This document shows, in pieces, positions 22,866-33,725 of a stretch of 64,000 nucleotides of DNA. The translations under genes were made by a program, and so were the position numbers. Below the pieces are notes generated by a model. It was not told the DNA's origin and did no database searches. It saw only the letters and a list, made by a program, of their open reading frames with translations. The stretch is from Polytrichum commune (lineage: Eukaryota > Streptophyta > Polytrichopsida > Polytrichales > Polytrichaceae), in assembly GCA_950295325.1 (NCBI GenBank), contig OX485809.1, forward strand, positions 23,686,001 through 23,750,000, written 5' to 3'. Numbering within the stretch: the stretch's first letter is position 1; the number at the start of each line of letters is the position of its first letter.

Positions 22866-24052
22866 GCAGTGTTTGGGGAGGTTATTGGTCAAGATCCTAG
22901 TGTTTTCAAGTCAAACTGGTTAGATGTTGTGATTTACCGGTTATTCTTTATCAAGTAAAGGTATATTCGATAGATTCCTCTAAAATGATGTGTAAGTTTC
23001 CTGCAGTCTTGAATTTCAACCAGTTAATCCTCAAACTCAACCGGTTCATTTGTAAGTAGTAGTCAGTTCTTCCGGTTCATTGATATAAAATCGTAGCATT
23101 ATGTATTACCAATAAGTGAAGGACACTTAACATCATACACAGTGTATCTAGTAGGTAGTGGTTTACATAATAATACTAGAATCTAGACACGTCCTCCTAT
23201 AGGGTTCCCACCAAATCCATGACTTTGAAGTAAATATTTCATTCTACAAAGTCAATATTGTTGACTTTTGGGTTCTATGACAAAATCAATTGATTGGAGA
23301 CTATTATGCTGTTATCATAACATTATTAAGCTAAGCGTGTATGTTAGATGGGGTTAGGAATAAGCTACATTTTATTTGGAATTATATTATGTTTGTTCTC
23401 ACAACATAGTATTACACATGCATAGTCATGTTGAAAAACTTGAGCGAAGTAATGTACTGATATAATTAAAATGAAATGGTTGATAACAACTCAAAATTTG
23501 TTGTGTACGATGCACATAATGATAGGTAGATAGATAGATAGATTGAACTCTTGTAATTGAGTGGAAGTGACTTTCTCAAAACCAAAGTCAAAGTAATGAG
23601 TTTGTGGACATATTTGACCAATGAACCACTGCTACGGTAATTATCCCAATTGGTGCATGTCATGATTCGGGGTATGCAATGCAATAACGTCTTACTCATT
23701 AGTTCAATTTTTTGCTAATGAAAGTTCAACGGTTTGTTTAGACATTATAGAACATGAATGACTTTGCTTGATGAAATATTACATCCTCGTCTTATAGTTA
23801 TAGCATCGCATAACTTTGAATAGTAACACACACTAATTGTGATAATCAATGTAGTTACATATGAACAAGTTGAGTTTGAGAAATAAACGGTTATAGCCAA
23901 GACTTCAAGAAAATTATTGATCATCTTAGAGATATTTATAGAATATACACCCACTTTAATGAAGGACACCGAAAGATGTCAACATGTAACCAGTTGGACT
24001 TGGAAACACTAGAATATCGACCGATTATGTCCAAAAATCTCTCCGGACACTG
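22866..24052. mobile_element. Long-TIR element of the CAGTGT family
   Basis: The left end starts CAGTGTTTGGGGAGG at about 22867. The right end, reverse-complemented, starts CAGTGTCCGGAGAGATTTTT from 24052. The terminal repeats run about 190-200 bp on each side and include CTAGTGTTTTCAAGTC with CTAGTGTTTCCAAGTC, and a CAAACTCAAC block at the inner end. The interior (23060-23865) has no transposase frame. No convincing 8- or 9-bp target duplication was found, so hAT versus MULE is left open. It abuts the Tourist-like MITE on the left by only a few bases. Two further termini of the family lie at 10.7-11.2 kb. Confidence 0.7.
23524..23543 (+). repeat. Short TAGA microsatellite
   Basis: About five units of GATA/TAGA within the interior of the long-TIR element. 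It has no sign of function. Confidence 0.7.
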
Positions 24053-24190
24053 ATTTGACACATAGGTAGTATGCATAACCTTCACTAGACATGCCGTGGG
24101 CCTAAAAATAACATGAGATTTGTGCAAGCATATATGTTTTTGTAGATCTTGCATCACTCATACATTGAACATAGTTGCTCATCCACAAAA

Positions 24191-24549
24191 ACGCCCCAGG
24201 CTATATCACATCTTCATTCAGTTGGGCCCTATCCCTCCCATGCCTCCTTCACTGCTCGGTCTTCCTGCGCACACCTGCATGGGAACTCTTCCTCACTGGG
24301 AACCAATTTGATAATACCCGGTCAAAATTACAAATATTCAAGTTGACATCACTTTCATTATCCTCAAGTAATTTGACGGAGTTCTTTCAAATGCTAAAGG
24401 AGCTTAATGGCTTAAGTGACCGGGTATTGTCACATTGGTTCCCAATGAGGAAGAGTTCCCATGCAGGTTCGGGCAGGAAGACTAGACAATGAAGGAGGCT
24501 TGCGAGGGGTAAGGCCCATCCGAATGAAAATGTGATCTAGTTGGGGCGC
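24191..24549. repeat. Hairpin locus: ~134-bp inverted arms with ~90-bp loop
   Basis: The left arm (24191-24324) has CTCCCATGCCTCCTTCACTG, CACCTGCATGGGAACTCTTC and CTCACTGGGAACCAA, then AATACCCGGTCA. The right arm (24417-24549) holds the complements in reverse: TGACCGGGTATTGTCACATT, GGTTCCCAATGAGGAAGAGT, TCCCATGCAGG and CAATGAAGGAGGC. By eye about 85% of arm positions pair. An RNA from either strand would fold into a long imperfect hairpin. It carries no coding region. It may be a foldback MITE, or a MIRNA- or hpRNA-like locus; the sequence cannot tell these apart. Confidence 0.7.
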
Positions 24550-25396
24550 ATGTGCAGGTCTTGATGGAGCTTAACCTTGAGGGGTTGATGGGGGACTCGG
24601 ACCGCAAGTTCCTTAAACTTGAACCCTAATGCAAACCCATCTTAAATTAATTGTCATGTCTCCTTATTGCATTGGTGGAAACACACAAATCCCCACGTGG
24701 ATGTTATCTTTCGACTCTCAAATTGTTGAACCAGACAACTCTCTAACTACATTGTTTACAATCAATATTTTGGGCATATTTATAGTGTGTCTCACCCTTT
24801 GATACATTATAGCGTGGGAATCTTATACATGAGTAAAATGTTTTGCACCAATCTCTCCACACAGTTGAGATTCACATACTTTCTATTTGTAGACACCGAC
24901 ATTGTGAGAAATTGGTTAGTTAGTTGAGGTTTGATTGGAATATACTTTTGGGAAATAATGAAATACTCGAATTTAAGACTCAAAACCATTCATCTAAGAT
25001 TAGTATAAATTGGACCTCATTGCATTAGAAGTCTCTCAAATGCACATTATTATTCATTCAATTGAAATATTATGACCTATTATGCAAGTCTTCGATGTTA
25101 TTTTATATATTTTCTCCTCGTATATTAGTTTCATCACCATAAATAGTGTGATGGCAAATTGCGGCATAAGGATATTCTCGATGACATGGAACTCACTCTG
25201 AGTTCACAGACTTTATTGTAAGGACTTACTACTTAATTATTATGAGATGTTGTGGTTAGAAACTCTTGATGTGGCCATGTCATTTGCCACATCATCCCCA
25301 TCACCTAGATTTCATCCCATTTTCCACCTCTTTGTGTCCGCTTCCCAAGAAGCACGATGTCATAACAAGCGATAACTACAAGTCATTTGTGAATTG
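24550..25396. other. No gene recognised
   Basis: AT-rich DNA between the hairpin locus and the miniature MITE. No supported frame or repeat structure. Confidence 0.5.
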
Positions 25397-25399
25397 TAA

Positions 25400-25472
25400 G
25401 GGTTAGTTTTCATGTAGGCCACTTCCCCATCACAGTCTAGTGGAAATGTAGATTCCACGTGGAAACTAACCC
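25400..25472. mobile_element. Miniature Tourist-like element, 73 bp, TAA target duplication
   Basis: The left terminus GGGTTAGTTTTCATGTAGG pairs with the right terminus CCACGTGGAAACTAACCC. TAA stands outside both ends (25397-25399, 25473-25475). The left end closely resembles that of the element at 29201 (GGGTGAGATTCCATGTTGG), including GGCCA just inside. It is therefore probably a strongly shortened member of the same family. Confidence 0.75.
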
Positions 25473-25475
25473 TAA

Positions 25476-26775
25476 ATCCACGAGACTCCATGACCAACAA
25501 GTCCGTTAGAATCCAATGACCATTTATAATAACACTTAGAAATCATTGAAGAATGTTAAGTTCATATCCCATCAACGAATCCACCCATCCAAGTAGGTGA
25601 TCACGTCATGGCTATGTCGGGTGCTTTTCATCCACTCTCCATGCCCATGAGAACCACGCACATCCCATGGGCCCTTTGTGAGTGGTGGGAGAAGAGTGGG
25701 GCCTTCACAAGTTGAGGCCCATAATCCTCCGCCCACTTGTCTTACACGGACATGGAAGGTGGGCCAATTTCCCAACTTGAATCCCGTCACCCGAATCTAA
25801 AAGTCGAACTTCAATGTTTGAGCCCGGCGGGCCATGATCAACACCCCCCCCCCCCCTCTCCCAACTTTGGCCCCCCTATTATAGGCCTTTTGAGAAAGTC
25901 ATTCATAGGTACACGATTGAAAGACACTCACCTCACTTGGAAAAAAAACACTTCACTTAGCTAGGACTTGAGGGTTAACCGACAAATTAAGCAAAACTTA
26001 GCAAAACTTAGCAAAACTAAGCACTTCACTTAGCTATAACTTGTAGGTGATAAGTACATTCCACACTTTGGTGTTGAAATGCTAATTTTTTGAGGCAACA
26101 CGTTGGATTTTGTAGGCTCCAATTAATAGAACATTACTCCCGAAACATAGGTTGAATGAATCGAGTTCATTTGAATAACATTATAGACTGGACACATGAT
26201 GTCCCGGCCTGCTACACCGTACATATGAATTAATGGTTCATGTCATTCGTAAACAATCTGCTGAACATGCCATCATTGAAGGCCAACCATTTCAAAAAGT
26301 TTGGAATGGTGAATGCATCATTGCCCACCCACCCTCACCATAGGCTCTCTCTCTCTCTCGGCCATGATATTAAACACTTTGAGATTATAAACTTTCACAT
26401 TAGTCAACTGAAATTTGTTTTCTTTACAAATAGATGACAATACAATCAAGAGATCCTACATATACGTACATGGAAAACGGTCATACTTTCCATACCATAT
26501 ATGTAATGAGGATGTAGATGAAAGGTGCAAAGTAACCATGATTACAATTGTGAATCGCGTCTGTAACCCATGGTGAAAAATAGGGTTTGGAAAAACTTAC
26601 CATAGGTAAGAACTCCAATATAGACCCCTAACCCGAAAAGAAACCTCCTTTTCTTACCATTCATGCAAGCGTAAGGTGAGATGACTTTGTGCATACTCAC
26701 TATAATAGTAGATACGTGTGGAAAGTGAGAGAAACTAGGACGAATCACCAAGAGGAGTATTCTACTTGGAGTAAC
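25476..26775. other. No gene; C run and short tandem AGCAAAACTT units
   Basis: There is a C-rich run at about 25845-25857. Three near-identical GCAAAACTTA units lie at about 25991-26020, beside a CACTTCACTTAGCTA block seen twice (25950 and 26025). A (CT)n patch is at 26347-26358. There is no coding region. Confidence 0.6.
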
Positions 26776-26779
26776 CTAG

Positions 26780-26996
26780 TCATGGCCAAGGATCAGGTTT
26801 GAACACCCATATGTCATTTTACAATGAGTGTTATAATTTGAAATACTGCAATGCATTTGATGTTGTTTATATGTGTGCGACATGGATAACAACTAGGTCA
26901 TGCTGTTATTTACCTCGTGTACGTAACTAATCCTCAAATGTTTGTTGGTTGGTTCCATGGGCATAGGTGAGGCATGCCCTTCACATTCACAATATG
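26780..26996 (+). repeat. Dispersed direct repeat, copy 1
   Basis: The block with ACCTCGTGTACGTAACTAAT, GGTTGGTTCCATGGGCATAG and CCCTTCACATTCACAA recurs in degraded form about 1 kb downstream at 27790-27985. The pair could be the LTRs of a small retroelement or a segmental duplication. Identity is moderate by eye. Confidence 0.45.
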
Positions 26997-27789
26997 AGGA
27001 TGTATTGTGATTATGACATTTTAAGCATTTCTATTGGTTGATGTTACTAGGAACATTTCCTTTGTAAGTACTCCATACATGTGGTGGAGTAGATATGTGT
27101 ACTTTGTAGTGAAGAAAGATAGGTGATTAAACCTCAAAGGTATGGGACAGTCAAACTTAAACATTTGTTGTTGGATACCATGTTATAGCGGAAACCCTAA
27201 GTAAGGTACATAGTCTTGCAAAGCAAAGTGAGTTACAACACATAATATATAGGTTATACAACACATAGATAAGCATGATTACAAACAACTATACTATGCA
27301 AAATGCTATTGTGTTACCAAGTAGGAAGATGCAATGAAAATGGAAAGAGTCTTGTGAAAATCCCCACTCACCTACCCTTGTATTGCAATGAAGAAGTTGT
27401 TGAAGGATTTGGCCTCTGAAAAGAGGAAGTTCAAACTTTGTAAAAGTTTTGAAAAGTCAGCTCTTTATACTCTGTTTCTTTGCCATAAATGACTTGCACA
27501 GATAATTAAGTATAACCCCAAAGGACTACTCACCTTAGGGCTCAAAAAATATTACCTAATAAAAATCCACCGTATATCCGGAACTATGCATCTACGGATA
27601 AGGATGTTTACCTAATCCTATGTTAGGTGACATGAGACGTGAAAATCTCCTTTCCAAGGATAAGCCGCACTAGCAACTTGTCCTAAGTAACTTATAGGAT
27701 CATTGAGAAGTATGTGGATTTGTGGGAGGCACATAGTTACTGCCATAATTTTTAGTCACACAACTCTCAAAATGGCCAAGGAACATGTA

Positions 27790-27985
27790 AAGTATTCAAT
27801 AGTGGTATTGAGTATACTTTGACACAAAATGTATGATTATATTGTATTTGATTGTGTGATATAAATAATACTTGGGTTATGTTGTTTTTCACTTCGTGTA
27901 CATTACCAAGCCTCTCTTTGGATTCGGTTGGTGGCATGGGCACATGTGAAGCAAACCCTTCACAAACTTCACAACTTAACTAGGT
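27790..27985 (+). repeat. Dispersed direct repeat, copy 2
   Basis: It contains CACTTCGTGTACATTACCAA, CGGTTGGTGGCATGGGCACA and CCCTTCACAAACTTCACAA, in the same order as copy 1. The 0.8 kb between the copies shows no gag or pol similarity. Confidence 0.45.
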
Positions 27986-27989
27986 TTTG

Positions 27990-29197
27990 TGTATCATCTT
28001 CTTTCAAAAATGATATGTGCATGGAGCTTTGACTTCCTACAAGTTAGTTTGGAATACAAGGCATTATTGATTTGTGATAACACTTTGAAGCATTTCTGAA
28101 CATGTCTTTTACATTAGTGTGAACTTTACTCCTATCAACTTTGGATATGAGACGCAACAATTTACTCAAGGGTTCAATGGATAGGACATTAATAAATGGG
28201 GAGAGTTAAATGTTGTCTTGTTACATGTAAATGACAAAATGCATATTGAAATATGATCATGAGGGTTGGTCCCACCCACCCTCCCGAGTTTTGAAAGGCA
28301 CATGGATATGTAGTAGAATGGGTTGGCCTCTGAATAAGAGGATGTTATATGAAATTATTAAGCTTGAAAGTAAGGATAGATATGTTAACCAACACACGTT
28401 TTTGCCATTTCCTTTTTAGTTGTACTTTTAATGATAATTTTTGAAGATCTCATCTTGATATTCTATATTTGAGTACCTAACACAACAATACATGGCACCG
28501 TGAGAACATATCCAATTTAAACAACACTTTGCTACTACTTTTAGGTGTTTGACCAAAAAATATATAGTTTTAGTATGCTTGATTGTGCTTGCTCCCGGTG
28601 ACATGGCATGTTAATGAAGTGGACAAATCGTAGGTCTAAACAACACACTAGATAAATCTTTTATTTCAACCAATGACCTTTGACAATCTTTACATCCATG
28701 TGCTCATCTAAACCATGCCTTATTGAAGTGGAGGTTGCAATATACAATGTGGTTTTTTATGGTTTGGTTTCCTAAGACTTATATAGGAGGGGGTCAATAA
28801 TAAAAATTGCCCCCCTTATAGGTTGGTTATCGATTCATCTTGACTTAAAGCTCACTAGACCAATTTGGGGTCTCTAATTATGATGCAAAGGTTATTTAGT
28901 TGTAAATAACAAAATTTGGGCTCTACAATAGTAATCAACGCTTTCACACTCTCCTCCTTTTGTTCATCTCCCCCCCCCCCTCAATAAGGGTTGTGAACAT
29001 TCACCCATGTTTATATACCAAGGGTCGGGGTACATTTGTATGTGTTAGGGTAAACTTATCCATTAATCCTTGAACTTTAATTTTAATCAATATCCATTCT
29101 TATAATAGATTTAGGGACCCAATTGTAATGAATCATACTTCAATCTAATAGAGGCTTCCTTTATTAAAGCCCCTTCATCCATTATGATTGGGTTTAC
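27990..29197. other. No gene recognised
   Basis: AT-rich DNA with a C10 run at 28972-28981 and a small GGAGGGGG/CCCCCC hairpin near 28785-28820. No protein similarity on either strand. Confidence 0.5.
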
Positions 29198-29200
29198 TTA

Positions 29201-29561
29201 GGGTGAGATTCCATGTTGGCCATTCGCCCACTAGACTCTAGTGGGAATAAGGACAAACCCACCCAAATGTAGATAGAATATGATGGGGTAGGATTTGTAT
29301 GTGCCAAGTGGCAATTAAAACCTCCTCCTCCTCCTCCTCCTCCTAAAACCAACCTTCAATCCTTCAGCGACTGACACATATTAAAAAATGCTTAAGTGGA
29401 CACATGGAAGTCTAGTGACCCATGTCCACAACCCTCCACATTCAATCAAGCCACCAAAATGTGGTTGTGTTGACGGCTTGTGCTTATTTGTATATGAGAA
29501 CAACTCCAACCCACCATTATCTAGAATCTAATGGGCGAGTAGCCTACGTGAAAACTCACCC
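29201..29561. mobile_element. Tourist-like MITE, 361 bp, TTA target duplication
   Basis: The left end GGGTGAGATTCCATGTTGG pairs with the right end CCTACGTGAAAACTCACCC. TTA flanks both sides (29198-29200 and 29562-29564). This is the PIF/Harbinger signature. The interior contains a (CCT)7-type array at about 29321-29344 and no transposase. It shares its terminus with the 73-bp element at 25400, which suggests one family with two size classes in this window. Confidence 0.8.
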
Positions 29562-29564
29562 TTA

Positions 29565-30790
29565 GGTGTCACAAAGCCCAAGCCCAAAGGCACACACGAC
29601 TGTACGTCTCTTTCATCCAACATAAAAGCCATTAATATTATGGATCAAACCTCCATGTGGTGAAGTTTTTATGTTGGATGGATGAAAGGTACTCTCACAT
29701 GCAATCATTATGTCGTATTCTACCATCTTTCAAAACATTGAAAGCTTTTGTTGGCCATCTAAAATCGTATGAAAACATACCCACAAAAAAGAAAAAGAAA
29801 AAAAGACTCCATGATTAGAATCGAAGATCCTAGATTAAGTTAGCTAGTGCATGTCCAATTGAAGTACGTTACCAATCATTGTACTTAACTTACAAGAGGT
29901 AAATTTTACATTGTATGGTACCATATAGGTTTACATGGCCAACTTGAAGAGAAGAGTTGTCTTCAATCAAAGTTTTTGAAAGTCAAAGCTCAATCTTTCT
30001 CTTTTCATAGGCCTTTTCCTTTTTATTCCTCGTCAAAATGAAGCATGGGTAAGTAGGTAGGTGGGATTTTTCTTCATCACAAGTTTATTGCATCACTAAA
30101 GATAGCATTCAATATTGTAATCATGGATTTAGTGTTATGTTTCTACACATCTAGTAAGTCGATTGGAATTTCAACAAGGAATATGTATGCTTATCAATGT
30201 AGCTAAATACCCCACTACGGTTCTTTGCTTCAAATCAAGCTTTGCAGCAAGGGTTGGCATAAAAAGGTATAAATTTAAGTACTAGAATGTTATGATACAT
30301 GCCTTGTTACCAAATATCCGTCTCTTATGGCAACTAAGTTCAAAAGATAGTCAAACACATAAGTGTATTATGCTCAATGATTACTATTACAACCAATTAA
30401 TAAAGCAATGATGTGATATGTAGGCTTACATACCTCATTTGCTATTTGCTAGAACGTATTCCCAATGTCTCAACTACTTTTTAGAATTTATGTATACTTC
30501 AAGTCACTAGTCAAAGCAACATAATAACTTTCACTAATGTAATCTTCAAGAGTAAAAGATCATTCAAGCATGAGCAATTCACTATTTGTCATGAGTTCAC
30601 AAAGCCAGGAATGAAAAATACAAATCAAACCCTCAAGAGAGAGAGAGAGAGAGAGAGAAAGAGACCCATCGTGGCATGAACCACCCCACCTTAGGACCAT
30701 GAGGAAGGAGCTCCTTTGCCACTTGTCCAATATAAGAGGAGTTAAGAGGAGTACAAATAATTAACAAATATGCCACAAGGAGTTGCAAGT
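29565..30790. other. No gene; (GA)n microsatellite
   Basis: No coding region is supported. A (GA)n tract lies at about 30636-30658. The remainder is AT-rich DNA without visible termini. Confidence 0.5.
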
Positions 30791-30791
30791 G

Positions 30792-31195
30792 CCAAATATG
30801 ATATTTAGTGTCACCAATTATGATTGTCTTGCTCAATACTAATTGTAAAATGCGGTATAATGTCACCAACACTAAATGTTAACCAACATTATTTGTCATT
30901 CCTTGTTAATATTAAAAAAAAAAAAAAGGGGGGGGGGAGGAGGGTATAGATCTAAATTGTTGCAATTACTGTCATTGACCAAGTGATTATTTTCATCCAA
31001 ATTTCCAATCATCCATGACGATATTTCATCACAAGTTCCTGACAAGAGAAGGTAGGGTTTTGGCCAATGGATGAACTCATCCATCATCCATGACAATGTT
31101 TGTTCACTTATTCATAAGGAGCGTCATCCAAAAGATTTACCATAGTGACATTAAATACCATATGACCCTAAACACCATATTTAGTGTAGCTTCCC
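30792..31195. repeat. Repeat R, intact copy
   Basis: About 0.4 kb. The left edge GCCAAATATGATATTTAGTG and TCAC pairs with GTGACATTAAATACCATATG at 31145, which suggests inverted termini. Further blocks are TGTCTTGCTCAATACTAATT, CCAAGTGATTATTTTCATCC and GAGAAGGTAGGGTTTTGGCC. All of these recur at 56801-57023 and 61551-61690 in the same order, but split by 4.5 kb. It includes an A13/G9 run at about 30914-30936. It is probably a non-autonomous DNA element; the superfamily is unknown. Confidence 0.65.
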
Positions 31196-33140
31196 GCACG
31201 AGTACAGGAGTGCGGCCCAGGTGGCTTTCAAGCGCTCAATAATTGTGACTTGGAGAGGTGGGCGACAATAGGGCCCTCTACCCATGGCGTCGGATTTATT
31301 GCCACCTCTTGGGGTCTGAAGGAGACCCAACATTAGGCTTTCCCATTCCGCATGTGGGAAACATGGGTGCAACCATGATTGATAACCGTACCCAACTTAA
31401 AGTTACGTGGCCCTTATAATTGGACACCCTAAACCCTAGAAAGCCACTCTATTCCATCTTTAGAAGTGCCAAGAATGAGTTTTCATGTGGGATTCAAAGG
31501 ATCACAACCAATGTCGGATTGACACATGGCAAAGCTTGGGGTATGTATTTGTGGAATAGAGAGTTCTTTATGATGTTTGAATGGCACGTGGAAAGTATTG
31601 TCGAGACATGAGCATTGAAAACATATATGTTACAATGGGATTGATTTGCGTGTTCATAGTACATTAGTCCTTAGAGATTAGCGAGGCCTCGACAAACTTT
31701 GGAGACAAACAAAAGTTGAAAAGTAAATCTAGACATTAATGAGAACAATAATCCTTGTCGAAACAACTTTAATCTTTGTAGTAAGCTTTTCCGATTAAAG
31801 GAAAACATTGAAAACATGGTGCATATAAAAATAAAAGTATAATGCAATGTGCAATTCCAAGCAATATATAGTATTAATAGTTGTCATTTCCACACATGGG
31901 GTTGACACTTGGTGTGACTTACATGAACCACATTTGGCATGGGTATAATTCTTCGGGGGAGGCATTATCTTGTTGACAAGCGATTAAATGACCCATCTAA
32001 TTATGTAATTTTCTAATTGTGTATGTTTTGTAGTACCTTTCATTTACTTTGAAAGGCTAAGGTTGGTCGTTTTCATGTACCACATGTTTATTGTAAATCA
32101 ACGAGTGGCTTGTCACAAGGGTGTCATGCCCTGTGATTATCCTCCACACATGGGCAATTCTAGTTGGTTGTCTGACCAAGGCCAAATTTTGGCTCATTTC
32201 AAAAGTCATCTTGAAAGCAAAGCCAATAATGCATTGCAAAGCAGTTGAGCTTCAAAGCAATTTCATAGACCTACGATACATTAAAAAGAACATACACAAA
32301 ATTCATATGCAGTCAAGAATAACATGAACTGTGGTTATTGCATAACCATAAACCAATGACACCTTCACGTAGAATGATGGAAATGCTACATGGAAGCGTG
32401 TCTCATGTGTATACATTGAAACTATTTTGCAAATGTATATACCATGGTATCTTAGAAACAATATAAACTGAATTATATGGAATTTATAACAACCTACATT
32501 ATTTTGAACTCAAAGTCACATATTGTGTGGGGCATATTTTAATTCTGAAACTGCATCAATCTTTTGTGATACCATCGATAAAAGAAAGACCCTATCTTTG
32601 GCCACGTAGTTTCTAATTTTCAAGGTGTGTTAGCTTGGGGTTCTACATGAGATTTTATTTATTTCTTATGATCCTTCAAACTATGTTTTGTATAGGTTAG
32701 TATGAGCTTTGGGACACGATTTCATTTTATAACACCTTGATGTGAATTGTTTATGAAAACTTACAATCAATATATCATACATGGATTCGTGCCATGCCAA
32801 GATGTTCAATTCAAATATTAATTGTACATATGTAATCGTTGGGTGGTTTGTAACAACAACTTTCGTTTTTGTGTGAACAACATTTGAGCATTGAAAGCCG
32901 TTCATGTTAAGTCATCTTGTCTTCAAGGAACACTTAGTGATCTTTCAAATTAACCATTTTAGGTATAGTAGTCAATGCAAGTGGATGGATGTATGTGTAT
33001 CGTAATCAAATGAAGAGAAAGGGAAAGAAAGAGTTACAAGTCCAACGTGCTTCGTAAACCCGTTTGAGGCCTTCACACGAGAGCTTGCAACTATGATCAA
33101 GGTGAAGCATCCCTCATTCACATTGACATCCTTAATCTAA
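31196..33140. other. No gene recognised
   Basis: No supported coding region or RNA gene. AT-rich, with no array or inverted structure noticed. Confidence 0.5.
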
Positions 33141-33144
33141 ATCA

Positions 33145-33722
33145 GGGCCGCTTCACACTACGGCCGTCCAAGTCGAGAGGCCGTGGGATTGAATAGCCAA
33201 ACTTTGTTGAGAGCCCAAAGAAATGGGCTGGAAAATAGCCAATAAAATATAGGAATCGGAGCCTTGGGGCGAGCATAGTGCGAAGCCTCCAAAGGCCAAG
33301 CCCAAAGTCCAAACCTTTCGCCACGAACTCCCAGGGCCTCTCGACTTGGATAGTCATAGTGTGAAGCCTCTAAAGGCCAACCCCAAAGTCCAAAGGAAGA
33401 AGGAGCATCCCACTTTATTCCCTGCCCAAAACAACCCCTCCAATCTAACGGCCAAGATCTTGTCAGTTTTTGATTGTTTTATGAAAAAAAATCAACGGCC
33501 TCTCGACCATAATTTGGGTTTCCATTCCTGTCCGACCCAAACTTCCTTCGAGAGTCCGTCGCCTTGGTCAAAAACTATTATCATGTAGGCATTTTAAATT
33601 ACGATAGCCTTGGACTTTTGCCTCTGGTGTGAAGGGTCGAGAGGCCAAATCCTTGGTTTCTTGCAATCTGATTGGTGGAAATCGACAACCTCTCGACCTT
33701 CGGCCATAGTGTGAAGCGGTCC
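33145..33722. mobile_element. GC-rich MITE, 578 bp, TCA target duplication
   Basis: The left end GGGCCGCTTCACACTACGGC pairs with the right end GGCCATAGTGTGAAGCGGTCC. TCA flanks both sides (33142-33144 and 33723-33725). The match continues inward through a CGAGAGG/CCTCTCG pair. The 3-bp duplication and G-rich end fit PIF/Harbinger, although TCA is not the usual TTA/TAA. The interior holds two direct copies of a GAAGCCTC-AAAGGCCAA-CCCAAAGTCC block (about 33283 and 33362). It also holds an internal copy of the terminus at 33340-33370 (CCTCTCGACTTGG, then CATAGTGTGAAGCC). No transposase. Confidence 0.75.
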
Positions 33723-33725
33723 TCA

